This document shows positions 57,136-64,000 of a DNA stretch of 64,000 bases, one piece after another. Numbering within the stretch: the stretch's first letter is position 1; each line of letters begins with the position of its first letter. This stretch comes from an uncultured Eubacteriales bacterium. GTDB taxonomy: Bacteria > Bacillota > Clostridia > Christensenellales > Aristaeellaceae. The stretch is from the NCBI GenBank assembly GCA_902795275.1, contig CADBKQ010000004.1:62001-126000 (forward strand). Reading direction: 5' to 3'. Both the position numbers and the translations under genes were made by a program. The notes below the pieces were generated by a model. That model saw nothing but the letters and a program-made list of their open reading frames with translations, did no database searches and was not told where the DNA came from.

Positions 57136-58660
57136 TCTTTTGAACGAATATGCCTTTCAGCTGGCCCAGGCTTTCGCGGAACAGGGGATGGCGGCCATAG
57201 ACCAGGAGGAAAACAGTGTTCGGCACGGCAAAGCTGACGCAGGCGTTCAGCGCCAGGGTCAGCCACGGGCCTGCCCGGAAACAGCCGCACAGGAGCCCGG
57301 ACAGGCCGCAGGCCAGGACCGCCGTGACGCCTACGCCGCAGAACAGCCCCGCGTATTCCCGAAGCGCCTTTCGGGGAAACACTTCCTGAAACAGGTTCCG
57401 CAGCAGCCAGGGCACCTGCACCAGCGCAATGGAAACGATGGATGAGACCAGCACGCCGTACATCCCCAGCCGGCGCACCGAAACCAGATTCAGCGCCAGG
57501 TTCACCGCCGCCCCGGCCAGGGGCCGCCAGCGATCCTTCCGCCAGATGCCCGCGGCGTCCTTGAACATGCCGAGCAGCTGATGGACGCTCACGCAGTAAA
57601 AATATACCGAAAAGCAAACCGCGCCCTGAAAATCCAGCATGTTGTCCGCGCCCATCCACAGGCGCATGAAGGGCTGGAACAGGCACAGCAGCATGGACGC
57701 GGCGACCGCCAGCATCCAATGATATAGCAGGCTGAGCTTTTTCAGATCGTGATAATTCTTCTCCGCGCTCTCCGTGACCAGGCTGTTTCCGATTCCGGCG
57801 ATGCAGGCCCCGATCACCACCTCCAGCATCATGCCCAGGGCGGTGACGACGTAATTGTAATTCTGGTACACCGCCAGAGCGGTCAGGCCCAGGAAGGAAG
57901 AAATCACCAGCGTATCAGCCGCTTTGAAAACCACGTAAGCGACTTTCGCGGTAAAGCGGTCGCGCACCAGGCGGATGATGGCGCGCACCTGCTCTTTAGG
58001 CAGGCTTCCCCGGGGCGTATACTGCGGGAACAGGCGCGACGCTTTCCAGGCCGTGAGCAGATTGATGGCGATCTGCTTCGCCAGCTGGATGGACAGATAC
58101 AGGTAATAATTCCGGAACAGCGCCAGCGCCAGGGCTTTCAGCGTGTATTCCGCCAGGTACACCGCCAGCCCGATTTTGCCGCTCACGTCGTTGCGCTGGT
58201 GGGCGAGGAGCAGGCAGTTTCTGTGGGCGAACAGCCAATAGGTGAGCACCGTACTGCCCAGGTTCATGAAGTACAGGATATTCAGGTTCATATCGGGCGG
58301 AACGCTGCCCTTGACCAGACGCCCCAGGAACGGCGCCAGCGCCAGCCCCATCCCGGCGATGAGCAGGCCGATGACCCGGTAAACCGTCCGGTACAGCTTC
58401 ATGAGGGCGCAGATGGTGTCTGTGTCGTCCTCCGCAATGGGCTTGTACATGCTGAATACCATCACGCTGCCCACGCCCAGCTCCGTCAGGTTCAGCACCG
58501 ACAGGACGGAACGGAACAGCCCGTTCAGCCCCAGGTACTGCACGCCGAGAAAATGCAGCATCACGGAACGCATCACAAAAGGAACGGCCACGTTGAATGC
58601 TTTCAGCAGGCCGTCGAATACCATGCTCCTTACGGCGTTTTTCGTTCGCTGGATCTTCAT
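57119..58660 (-). CDS. Polysaccharide/oligosaccharide flippase (Wzx-like, MOP superfamily)
   Basis: 513 residues with about 12-14 membrane helices in the MATE/MOP layout. The N-terminus MKIQRTKNAVRSMVFDGLLKAFNVAVPFVMRSVMLHFLGVQYLGLNGLFRSVLSVLNLTELGVG is typical of the PST (Wzx) branch, with the conserved G-x-x-YLGLNGLF motif. It would flip lipid-linked oligosaccharide repeat units across the membrane for capsule, teichuronic acid or EPS. No glycosyltransferase or polymerase gene accompanies it, so its substrate is open. It overlaps prmC by 4 nt at its start and trmO at its end. Confidence 0.9.
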   Translation of the reverse strand: MKIQRTKNAVRSMVFDGLLKAFNVAVPFVMRSVMLHFLGVQYLGLNGLFRSVLSVLNLTELGVGSVMVFSMYKPIAEDDTDTICALMKLYRTVYRVIGLLIAGMGLALAPFLGRLVKGSVPPDMNLNILYFMNLGSTVLTYWLFAHRNCLLLAHQRNDVSGKIGLAVYLAEYTLKALALALFRNYYLYLSIQLAKQIAINLLTAWKASRLFPQYTPRGSLPKEQVRAIIRLVRDRFTAKVAYVVFKAADTLVISSFLGLTALAVYQNYNYVVTALGMMLEVVIGACIAGIGNSLVTESAEKNYHDLKKLSLLYHWMLAVAASMLLCLFQPFMRLWMGADNMLDFQGAVCFSVYFYCVSVHQLLGMFKDAAGIWRKDRWRPLAGAAVNLALNLVSVRRLGMYGVLVSSIVSIALVQVPWLLRNLFQEVFPRKALREYAGLFCGVGVTAVLACGLSGLLCGCFRAGPWLTLALNACVSFAVPNTVFLLVYGRHPLFRESLGQLKGIFVQKINPRA

Positions 58661-59505
58661 GGGAAAGGCGTTCCTTGGATGGATGCTTCGAGCCGCCCGC
58701 TGACCACGCGGTCAAGGCCGTTCAGGTCGGGCAGGATACGAATGTCCGTGAAGCAGTTTTTCAGCAGCGCCGCTACGGCTGCCGCTTCCCCGTCGCCCGC
58801 TTCCAGGCAGAGCCAGCCGCCGGGCGATAAATGAAGCGGCGCTTCGATGGCGATGCGGCGATAGAAGTCCAGCCCGTCTTCGCCCGCAAACAGGGCCAGG
58901 GCGGGTTCTTTTTCTACTTCTTCCTGCAAATGTCCCCGGAGCGCATCGGGGATGTAGGGCGGGTTGCTGACGATCACGCGGAATTGTTCGGCGGCAACCG
59001 GCGCGAACAAATCCCCTTGCAGGAAGCGGACGTCCGCGTGTAAAGCCTGCGCGTTCTCCTGCGCCAAAGACAGCGCGGCTTCGCTGATGTCGGTGGCGGT
59101 GACGGCGGCCCCCGGACACAGCTTTTTGATGGCGATGCCCAGCGCGCCCGTGCCGGCGCAAAGATCCAGCACCGCGTCGCCGGGGCGGATGTGCCGCAGC
59201 GCTTCCTCGCACAGCGCTTCCGTGTCGTTCCGGGGAATCAGCGCCCGGGGGTCTGTCTTGAAGGAAAAGCCCATGAAGCTCTGGCTGCCCAAGATGTATT
59301 GCAGCGGCTCCCGCGCTTCCCGCCGGGAAACCATCCGTTCAAACGCCGCCGCTTCCGCCTCCGTCAGCGTCCGGCTCTTGTCCACCAGCATCATCAGCCG
59401 GGACATGCCCAGCGCTTCCGCAAGCAAATATTCCGCGTCCAAGCGCGGCTCCGGGATGGCCTGCAATCGCTTCTCCGCGGCCTTTAACGCTTCCAGTACG
59501 GTCAT
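58657..59505 (-). CDS. prmC: Release factor glutamine methyltransferase PrmC
   Basis: 282 residues from ATG 59505 (AAAGGA 6 nt upstream). Methylates the GGQ glutamine of release factors RF1/RF2. Helical N-terminal RF-binding domain, then a class I SAM domain: VLDLCAGTGALGIAIKKLCPG (SAM loop), ATDISEAALSLAQENA and the catalytic VSNPPYIPDA motif. In most Firmicutes prmC is followed by prfA; here it overlaps the flippase gene instead, while the DUF1385 (yqhQ)-rpmE upstream order is conserved. The upstream in-frame TTG at 59520 is less likely as a start. Confidence 0.94.
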   Translation of the reverse strand: MTVLEALKAAEKRLQAIPEPRLDAEYLLAEALGMSRLMMLVDKSRTLTEAEAAAFERMVSRREAREPLQYILGSQSFMGFSFKTDPRALIPRNDTEALCEEALRHIRPGDAVLDLCAGTGALGIAIKKLCPGAAVTATDISEAALSLAQENAQALHADVRFLQGDLFAPVAAEQFRVIVSNPPYIPDALRGHLQEEVEKEPALALFAGEDGLDFYRRIAIEAPLHLSPGGWLCLEAGDGEAAAVAALLKNCFTDIRILPDLNGLDRVVSGRLEASIQGTPFP

Positions 59506-59560
59506 GCCAAATCCTTTCAAAAACAGGGGCGGCCATAGCCGTCCCTGATAACGGATCGTT

Positions 59561-60595
59561 TTATGCGGTTGCTTCCTTGTGCAGAATCACCCATCCCTCC
59601 GGCGTGGTTTCGCCTTCGGGCAGGCCGTGGAGCGCGGCGTTCATGGAAGCGATGGCCACCTCCAGTTGTTCGTCGGAGGGCGGGCGGGTGGTGAGGCGCT
59701 GCATTTGCAGGCCGGGCCAGCGAACCGCTTTCGTGAAGGGGTTCTCCGCGTGGGCCACAGATTTTAAGACTTCATAGCTGATGCCCGCCACGCAGGGCAG
59801 CAGGAGGATGCGGCTCAGCACGCGCAGCAGGTAGTGCGCGCCCAGGTCGAAGCCCGTCAATTGCAGCACCAGCACATCGATAACGGAATAGAAGATGATG
59901 CTCAGGAAGAAGGTGAGCAGCAGGAAGCTGGTGCCGCAGCGGGGATGCAGGGTCGTAAATTGCTGGGCGTTCTTGGGGGTCAGGGGCAGGTCGTGCTCGT
60001 GGCAGTAGACGGTCTTGTGCTCCGAGCCATGATACTGGAAGGTCTTGCGCATTTCAGGGATTCGGCCCACGAACCCGATGTAGGCGATCAACAGCGCGAT
60101 GCGCACGATGCCGGACACCAGGTTTTTGAGCAGCAGCGTCCCGCCGGTGGGGTTGGGGGGAAACAGCAGGATGATCAGGTTGGGCAGCAGCACAAACAGG
60201 CCGATGCTCATCGCCATGGCCATCACGATCGCCACCGCCATGACCACCTTATCCACGTTCTTGCCCAGCTTGGCCGCCAGCCATTTTTCAAACTTGCTGG
60301 GCTCCTCCTGGGCTTCCTCGTTGCCGGACATTTTCATGCTGTCCTCCAGCACCCGCATCCCGATACCCAGCATTTGAATCATGTTCACCGACCCGCGAAT
60401 GAAGGGCTTGCCCATCCAGGGATGCTTTTTGCTGGGCGCTTCGTAATCCTCGCGCTTCACCACAATGTCGCCGTTGGGCCGCCGCACTGCCACCGCGATG
60501 GCGTCCGGGCTTTTCATCATCACGCCGTCCAGCACCGCCTGGCCGCCGATGTCCGCTCGGGGGCAGGCCGCGCCGGAGTTTTCATTTTTCTTCAT
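59561..60595 (-). CDS. DUF1385 (YqhQ) membrane protein
   Basis: 344 residues. N-terminal DIGGQAVLDGVMMKSPDAIAVAVR is the family hallmark (GGQAVxEGVMMR in most members; here D replaces the usual E). About five helices follow (VVMAVAIVMAMAMSIGLFVLLPNLIILL, LVSGIVRIALLIAYIGFV, FLLLTFFLSIIFYSVIDVLVL), with the conserved MRKTFQYHGSEHKTVYCHE and LHPRCGTSFLL segments containing likely metal-binding His and Cys. The function is unknown. Position between rpmE and prmC is conserved across Firmicutes and supports the assignment. Confidence 0.93.
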   Translation of the reverse strand: MKKNENSGAACPRADIGGQAVLDGVMMKSPDAIAVAVRRPNGDIVVKREDYEAPSKKHPWMGKPFIRGSVNMIQMLGIGMRVLEDSMKMSGNEEAQEEPSKFEKWLAAKLGKNVDKVVMAVAIVMAMAMSIGLFVLLPNLIILLFPPNPTGGTLLLKNLVSGIVRIALLIAYIGFVGRIPEMRKTFQYHGSEHKTVYCHEHDLPLTPKNAQQFTTLHPRCGTSFLLLTFFLSIIFYSVIDVLVLQLTGFDLGAHYLLRVLSRILLLPCVAGISYEVLKSVAHAENPFTKAVRWPGLQMQRLTTRPPSDEQLEVAIASMNAALHGLPEGETTPEGWVILHKEATA

Positions 60596-60642
60596 TGTTA
60601 TAGACCTCTAACTATATTTTGACACATTTGACCGCAATATGA

Positions 60643-60682
60643 CAAAAGCAGCACCCACCACTTGAGGCGGCACTGCTTTTAT
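60643..60682 (-). terminator. Terminator of rpmE
   Basis: Minus strand: TAAAAGCAGTGCCGCC-type arm and GGTGCTGCTTTT arm with a short loop, ending in TTTTG, just after the rpmE stop at 60688. Confidence 0.8.
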
Positions 60683-60687
60683 CGGGG

Positions 60688-60888
60688 TCACTGCATACCA
60701 AAGCGCTTCTTGAAACGATCGACGCGACCGCCGGTATCCACCAGCTTCTGCTTGCCGGTGAAGAAGGGGTGGCACTTCGAGCAGATTTCAACCCTCAGTT
60801 CCTTCTTGGTGGAGCCGGTCTCGAAGGTCTCGCCGCACACGCAGCGCACGATGCACTTCTCGTACTTGGGATGGATCTTTTCCTTCAT
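60688..60888 (-). CDS. rpmE: Ribosomal protein L31 (zinc-binding type)
   Basis: 66 residues: [27 protein letters not shown]...[32 protein letters not shown]. Both Cys pairs (CxC region 16-18 and CSKC 36-39) are present, so it is the zinc-dependent (C+) form. It has a strong promoter with extended -10 (TGCTATAAT) about 70 nt upstream. A 6-bp hairpin CATGGG/CCCATG lies in the leader and could take part in autoregulation, though that is untested. Confidence 0.97.
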   Translation of the reverse strand: MKEKIHPKYEKCIVRCVCGETFETGSTKKELRVEICSKCHPFFTGKQKLVDTGGRVDRFKKRFGMQ

Positions 60889-60954
60889 TGATTTTCACCT
60901 CTTTTGCCCTTGCGATTGGGATTCATGGGGGGCTGCCCATGAGCCGCAGGAAGT

Positions 60955-60983
60955 ATTATAGCATGAACGGCAGCAGAATGCAA
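60955..60983 (-). promoter_or_regulatory. rpmE promoter
   Basis: Minus strand: TTGCAT (60983-60978), 17-nt spacer, TATAAT (60960-60955) with the extended TG, starting a roughly 60-nt leader. Confidence 0.88.
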
Positions 60984-61082
60984 GCGCTTTTTTCCGCTTT
61001 TTCGGCTTTTCGCGAATGTGGAAAAACGATGGAATCTATGATAAAATAAAATAATAAAAACCGTTGATGGAGGAGGAAGAAG

Positions 61083-61865
61083 ATGAGCTATCGTTTTTAC
61101 GGCTGGGAAACCGCCGACGTGCGGGACGCGAACGGCCTGACGCCCCGGGATCATTACGACCTGCTGACAGAGCTCTGGAGCGCGGAGACCTGCGCGCCCA
61201 GGATGCGCGGGGACTGGAGCCCGGAAAACCGGACGCTGGGCCAGTGCTCCATCACGGCGTTCCTGATGCAGGACGTGTTTGGCGGAAAGGTATTCGGCGT
61301 GCCGCTGGGGGACGGGAATTTCCACTGCTACAATGTGGTGGGGGACTGTGTGTTCGACCTCACCAGCGAGCAGTTCGGCGGCAGGGTGCTTTCCTATGAA
61401 AACAACCCGGAGCAGTTCCGGGAGACACACTTTGCCAAAGAAGAAAAGCGCCTCCGCTATGAACTGCTGCGGAAGCGCTTCAAACAGGAATACGCGGTGC
61501 TGCTCAAGCACAGCGGATATAACTGCTGCCAGGCGGCGCTGTGCGCGTTCGCGCCGGAAGCGGGGCTGCCGGTGGAAACGCTGCGGAAAATGGGCGCGGC
61601 CTTCGGCGTGGGCATGGGCGGCATGGAGGCCACCTGCGGCGCGCTGTGCGCGGCGGAAATGCTGCTGGGGTGTTTTGCTTACCAGGGTGCGCCCATCCTG
61701 CGTCCGGCCAGGACGCTGCACCAGCGGTTCACGGAAATCTGCGGCGCGTCGATCTGCAAGGATTTGAAGGGACTGACCGGCGGGCGCATCCTCTGCGAAT
61801 GCGACGACTGTGTCAGGAACGCCGTGGCGCTTTCGCTGGATTCAATGAAAAGCGGGAATTGTTAG
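61083..61865 (+). CDS. Fusion of a YunG-like domain and a C_GCAxxG_C_C redox domain
   Basis: 260 residues (SD GGAGGAGGAAG). The N-terminal ~110 residues resemble YunG-type proteins: RTLGQCSITAFLMQDVFGGKVFG, FHCYNVVGDCVFDLTSEQFGG. From about residue 140, HSGYNCCQAALCAFAPEAGL, then GVGMGGMEATCGALCAAEML and ...ICGASICKDLKG...CECDDCVRNAV match the C_GCAxxG_C_C family (putative redox-active proteins, with the Cys pattern CCQ..ATCGAL..C..C). I have not seen these two domains joined before, so this may be a novel fusion. The exact reaction is unknown; thiol-redox or metal binding is inferred from the conserved cysteines. It converges with the SH3 protein gene, overlapping 4 nt. Confidence 0.82.
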   Translation: MSYRFYGWETADVRDANGLTPRDHYDLLTELWSAETCAPRMRGDWSPENRTLGQCSITAFLMQDVFGGKVFGVPLGDGNFHCYNVVGDCVFDLTSEQFGGRVLSYENNPEQFRETHFAKEEKRLRYELLRKRFKQEYAVLLKHSGYNCCQAALCAFAPEAGLPVETLRKMGAAFGVGMGGMEATCGALCAAEMLLGCFAYQGAPILRPARTLHQRFTEICGASICKDLKGLTGGRILCECDDCVRNAVALSLDSMKSGNC

Positions 61866-63088
61866 TTTTCCGCTTCCAGCGCGCTGACCGGCAGGAAGCC
61901 GCGCATGATCTGGTTGTTGGACAGCACTTCCGTGTACGCCCAAACGCCGTTGGCGGAATACATGTATCCCAGGAACAGCACATAGGTTCCGGCGGGGAGG
62001 GTGGCGACTGCCGCCCCATTGCGGACGGGGTCGTCTGTGAGGAAGGCGTCAACGGCGAGGCGGCGGGTATGATAAGCCAGCTTCAGCGCCGGAACATCCG
62101 TCCTTCCCCGCAGGGCTTCGGCGCGGATGTAGCCGATCCGGTATCCGCCGTTGTTCATGGAATAGCCGATCATCACCCAGTCGCCGTAGCCGGTGTTTTC
62201 AATGCCATACACCTGGCAGGTGCCTTCGCCCTTGGTCGCTTTGCTCTTGTTGGCGCGGTAATAGTATTCGCCGGGGCCGGAATACACGGGCCAGTTGCCG
62301 GAGATGTATATGCTCTTGGCCTCGGGCAGCCATTCGTCGGTCTTTGCGGTGGGAACGGCGGTCACCCAAGGCCGGGCGGTGGGCGGATTCCACGGCGCGG
62401 CAGTGATCAGGGGAATGGAAGTGACCCACGGGGCAGTGGTGGGCTGACGCCAGGGAACGGCGGTCACGATCGGGGCATAGGTGGGCCAGGGCGCCTGGGT
62501 CGGCTGCGGCGGCATGGTGGGCAGGGGCACCTGTGTGGGCCGGGCGGGCGCGTTGCTGTTTTTCAGGTGGATGCTCCACACAAAGCCGCGCATCAGGCCC
62601 TGGGAGGTGTTGGCTTCGATGTACGTCCAGGAGGTGCCCATGGTGGCCAGCACGGTCACGGGCGTGTTTTCGGGCAGACTGCAAATCATTTTGTTGTTGA
62701 TCACCGGGTCGTCGGTGATGCGGCAGTAATCGTCGGCATAGGCGATGTAATGGTCAAAGTTCAGGGGTCGGATGACGCCGTCCACGTATTTGGCAGTGTT
62801 CAGGGCGTCCTTATGCACATAGCCGATGCGGTAATCGCCGCCGGAGGTCTGGTAGCCCATCATAATCCAGTCGCCCTCGATGCCGTACACCCGGGCGGCC
62901 CCGCCGCCGTACATGGCCTTGCCCATGTTGGCGCGGTAATAATGCCGGCCGGGGCCGGAGAATACGTCGTAGCTCCTGCCGAAATTGGCGCTGATGTAAA
63001 AATCCAGGTTCGCCATGGCCCGGGCCTCCGGCAGGAAGGATGCGCAGAGAACCAGCAGCAGGGCAAAACAAACTAAACGGCGCTTCAT
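61862..63088 (-). CDS. Secreted protein with two pairs of bacterial SH3-like domains
   Basis: 408 residues from ATG 63088 (GAGGGGG 8 nt upstream). Signal peptide MKRRLVCFALLLVLCASFLP to ARAMA. Two homologous blocks: about 28-180 and about 262-408, each with a variable SH3b-type pattern (YDVFSGPGRHYYRANMGKAM and WPVYSGPGEYYYRANKSKAT, then RIGYVHKDAL / RIGYIRAEAL, and a second module with PVTVLATMGTSWTYIEA / TYVLFLGYMYSANGVWAYTE). Between them lies an approximately 75-residue Pro/Thr/Trp linker. Such repeats bind peptidoglycan or act as surface modules; no catalytic domain is present. The ligand is unknown. Confidence 0.85.
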   Translation of the reverse strand: MKRRLVCFALLLVLCASFLPEARAMANLDFYISANFGRSYDVFSGPGRHYYRANMGKAMYGGGAARVYGIEGDWIMMGYQTSGGDYRIGYVHKDALNTAKYVDGVIRPLNFDHYIAYADDYCRITDDPVINNKMICSLPENTPVTVLATMGTSWTYIEANTSQGLMRGFVWSIHLKNSNAPARPTQVPLPTMPPQPTQAPWPTYAPIVTAVPWRQPTTAPWVTSIPLITAAPWNPPTARPWVTAVPTAKTDEWLPEAKSIYISGNWPVYSGPGEYYYRANKSKATKGEGTCQVYGIENTGYGDWVMIGYSMNNGGYRIGYIRAEALRGRTDVPALKLAYHTRRLAVDAFLTDDPVRNGAAVATLPAGTYVLFLGYMYSANGVWAYTEVLSNNQIMRGFLPVSALEAEN

Positions 63089-63310
63089 CGAAAAAGCCCC
63101 CTCTCTGAAAGATGCGGGTTTCATTCGTGCTATATTGTACCATCTTTGGCAATGAAGCGCAAGAATCAGGAGAAAGTTTTACATTGCTGTATTGGAAGCC
63201 GCGCCTGCCCCGTTTCGCGGTTTTTCCCGTGCTTGCGGGTTGCGGAGCTTTGTGGTATAATGCATTCGGTGAATTGGCGTCTGCCGTTCACCGGAGAGGA
63301 GACGAAGAAA

Positions 63311-63592
63311 ATGGCAGCAGAATCCAAGGCCGTGGTGACGGTGCTGGGCTTTGACCGGAAGGGCATTATCGCCGGAGTCAGCAGCGTATTGTTTGAACGG
63401 GGCGTGAACATCCTGGATATTTCCCAGACCATCCTGGACGGGTATTTTAACATGGTGATGGTGGTGGATCTGAGCGAACCCACCTGCCCCTTTGACGAAC
63501 TGCAAGGCGCTTTAAACGACCTGGGGAAAGAAATGGGCTTGCAGATCCGCATACAGAAAAACGAAATCTTTGAAGCCATGCATCAGGTGTGA
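63311..63592 (+). CDS. ACT-domain protein (UPF0237 family)
   Basis: 93 residues from ATG 63311 (GGAGAGGAG upstream). One ACT domain: AVVTVLGFDRKGIIAGVSSVLFERGVNILDISQTILDGYFNMVMVVDL, the typical start of UPF0237/GcvR-like proteins, which likely bind amino acids as regulators. It is followed after a heptamer-repeat spacer by a PFL/DUF711 gene, its constant partner in Firmicutes. Confidence 0.93.
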   Translation: MAAESKAVVTVLGFDRKGIIAGVSSVLFERGVNILDISQTILDGYFNMVMVVDLSEPTCPFDELQGALNDLGKEMGLQIRIQKNEIFEAMHQV

Positions 63593-63593
63593 T

Positions 63594-63722
63594 GTTCAGT
63601 TTTCAGTTTTCAGTTTTAAGTTCTAAGTTCTTCGTTCTAAGCTGTTTACTCGTATTAGATGATTTATCATTTTGCTGGACACTATCAGCCTGGAACTTAG
63701 AACTTTGAACTTAGAACTAAAA
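63594..63722. repeat. Heptamer-repeat hairpin (TTTTCAG and GTTCTAA types)
   Basis: The left arm 63594-63641 combines TTTTCAG units and GTTCTAA-like units; the right arm 63692-63722 is built of inverted AGAACTT / GAACTTA units. It fills the 160-nt spacer before the DUF711 gene and contains no other signal. Confidence 0.78.
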
Positions 63723-63755
63723 CAGATTACCCCAATTCAAATGGAGAGAAGCCAT

Positions 63756-64000
63756 ATGATTCAAACCAGCCAGATTTTAGAAACCCTGCGCATGATCGAC
63801 CAGGAAAAGCTGGACGTGCGCACGATCACCATGGGCATTTCCCTGTTCAACTGCGTCTGCGACGACAAGCGCCGCCTGGCCAGCCGCGTGTACAGCCGCA
63901 TCGCGCGGCAGGCAGAGAACCTGGTGAAGGTGGGCCGGGAGATCGAGCGGGAAATCGGCGTGCCGATTGTGAACAAGCGCATTTCCGTGACGCCCGTTTC
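63756..64000 (+). CDS. PFL-family (DUF711/UPF0210) protein, 3' part cut off by the window edge
   Basis: 81 complete codons from ATG 63756 (GGAGAG upstream); the frame is open to the end. The start MIQTSQILETLRMIDQEKLD followed by VRTITMGISLFNCVCDD and VGREIERE-IGVPIVNKRISVTP is the constant N-terminus of DUF711 proteins. They are encoded directly after the UPF0237 ACT protein in most Firmicutes, as here. Function unknown. Confidence 0.92.
   Translation, partial: MIQTSQILETLRMIDQEKLDVRTITMGISLFNCVCDDKRRLASRVYSRIARQAENLVKVGREIEREIGVPIVNKRISVTPV

Noticed and set aside
35271-63722. Heptamer repeat arrays as CRISPR
   Set aside because: Units are 7 bp without spacers, arms are inverted rather than direct, and no cas genes are present.

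Overview
The window looks like a GC-rich, spore-forming Clostridia chromosome from a gut or rumen plant-polysaccharide degrader. The evidence is the sporulation cluster dacF / ytfJ (GerW) / DUF2953, DUF624 and DUF1385 (YqhQ) membrane proteins, AAAGGAGG-type ribosome binding sites, sigma-A promoters with strong -10 boxes, a Gram-positive pilin-like protein, and uronate/pentose catabolism beside a GH43 glycosidase. I cannot name a species. The window is almost entirely protein coding. I found no tRNA, rRNA, CRISPR array, IS transposase or prophage genes.

Layout. 1-5.4 kb: end of glnS, a secreted orphan, gltX, an HPr-like protein without the phosphorylatable His, and an M18 aminopeptidase. 5.4-5.8 kb: two palindromic repeat elements. 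5.8-11.6 kb: orphan membrane/secreted proteins, a DUF624 protein, an RsuA/RluB pseudouridine synthase and the sporulation cluster. 11.8-13.7 kb: a hybrid histidine kinase whose sensor half is frameshifted.

13.9-23.1 kb is a six-gene surface locus with its own promoter and terminator. It encodes a signal-peptidase-like protein lacking the catalytic Ser, a class C sortase-like protein lacking both catalytic His and Cys, a 1220-residue CnaB/FctA-type pilin-like protein without LPXTG, a family 5 solute-binding protein split by a long acidic insert, a short coiled-coil protein and an intact signal peptidase I.

23.2-30.1 kb (minus strand): argG, then dnaE in one overlapping operon with an anti-sigma-like protein, a SigB/SigF-type sigma factor and a Spo0B-type sensor kinase. 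30.3-39 kb: an SPFH/prohibitin protein and an isolated rpoB-rpoC pair. 39-40.6 kb: GH43 and an XRE regulator.

40.8-44.2 kb is the most unusual region. Three copies of one promoter module (AACC-ANN-GGTT palindrome, 2 nt, ATGACR, 17 nt, TATCMT) drive in turn a small basic protein and two related, highly structured non-coding stretches of about 520 and 560 nt. Shared sequence boxes and compensatory stems support a common RNA class. A DUF2828 protein (TROVE/Ro60-like helical part plus vWA domain) follows directly. A structured-RNA / Ro-like-protein system is the leading hypothesis.

44.4-57 kb: a DUF3343 / cysteine desulfurase pair, the uronate branch eda-kdgK-uxaC, a CaCA antiporter, and a pentose set (FucI-like isomerase, DUF4867, xylulokinase, divergent AraM/G1P dehydrogenase), then trmO. 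57-64 kb: a flippase, prmC / DUF1385 / rpmE, a YunG-like/C_GCAxxG_C_C fusion, an SH3 protein, and an ACT protein with the start of its PFL (DUF711) partner.

Seven intergenic regions between 35 and 64 kb carry hairpins whose arms are 7-bp tandem repeats. The heptamer differs between loci but the architecture does not. This suggests one genome-wide class of small hairpin elements.
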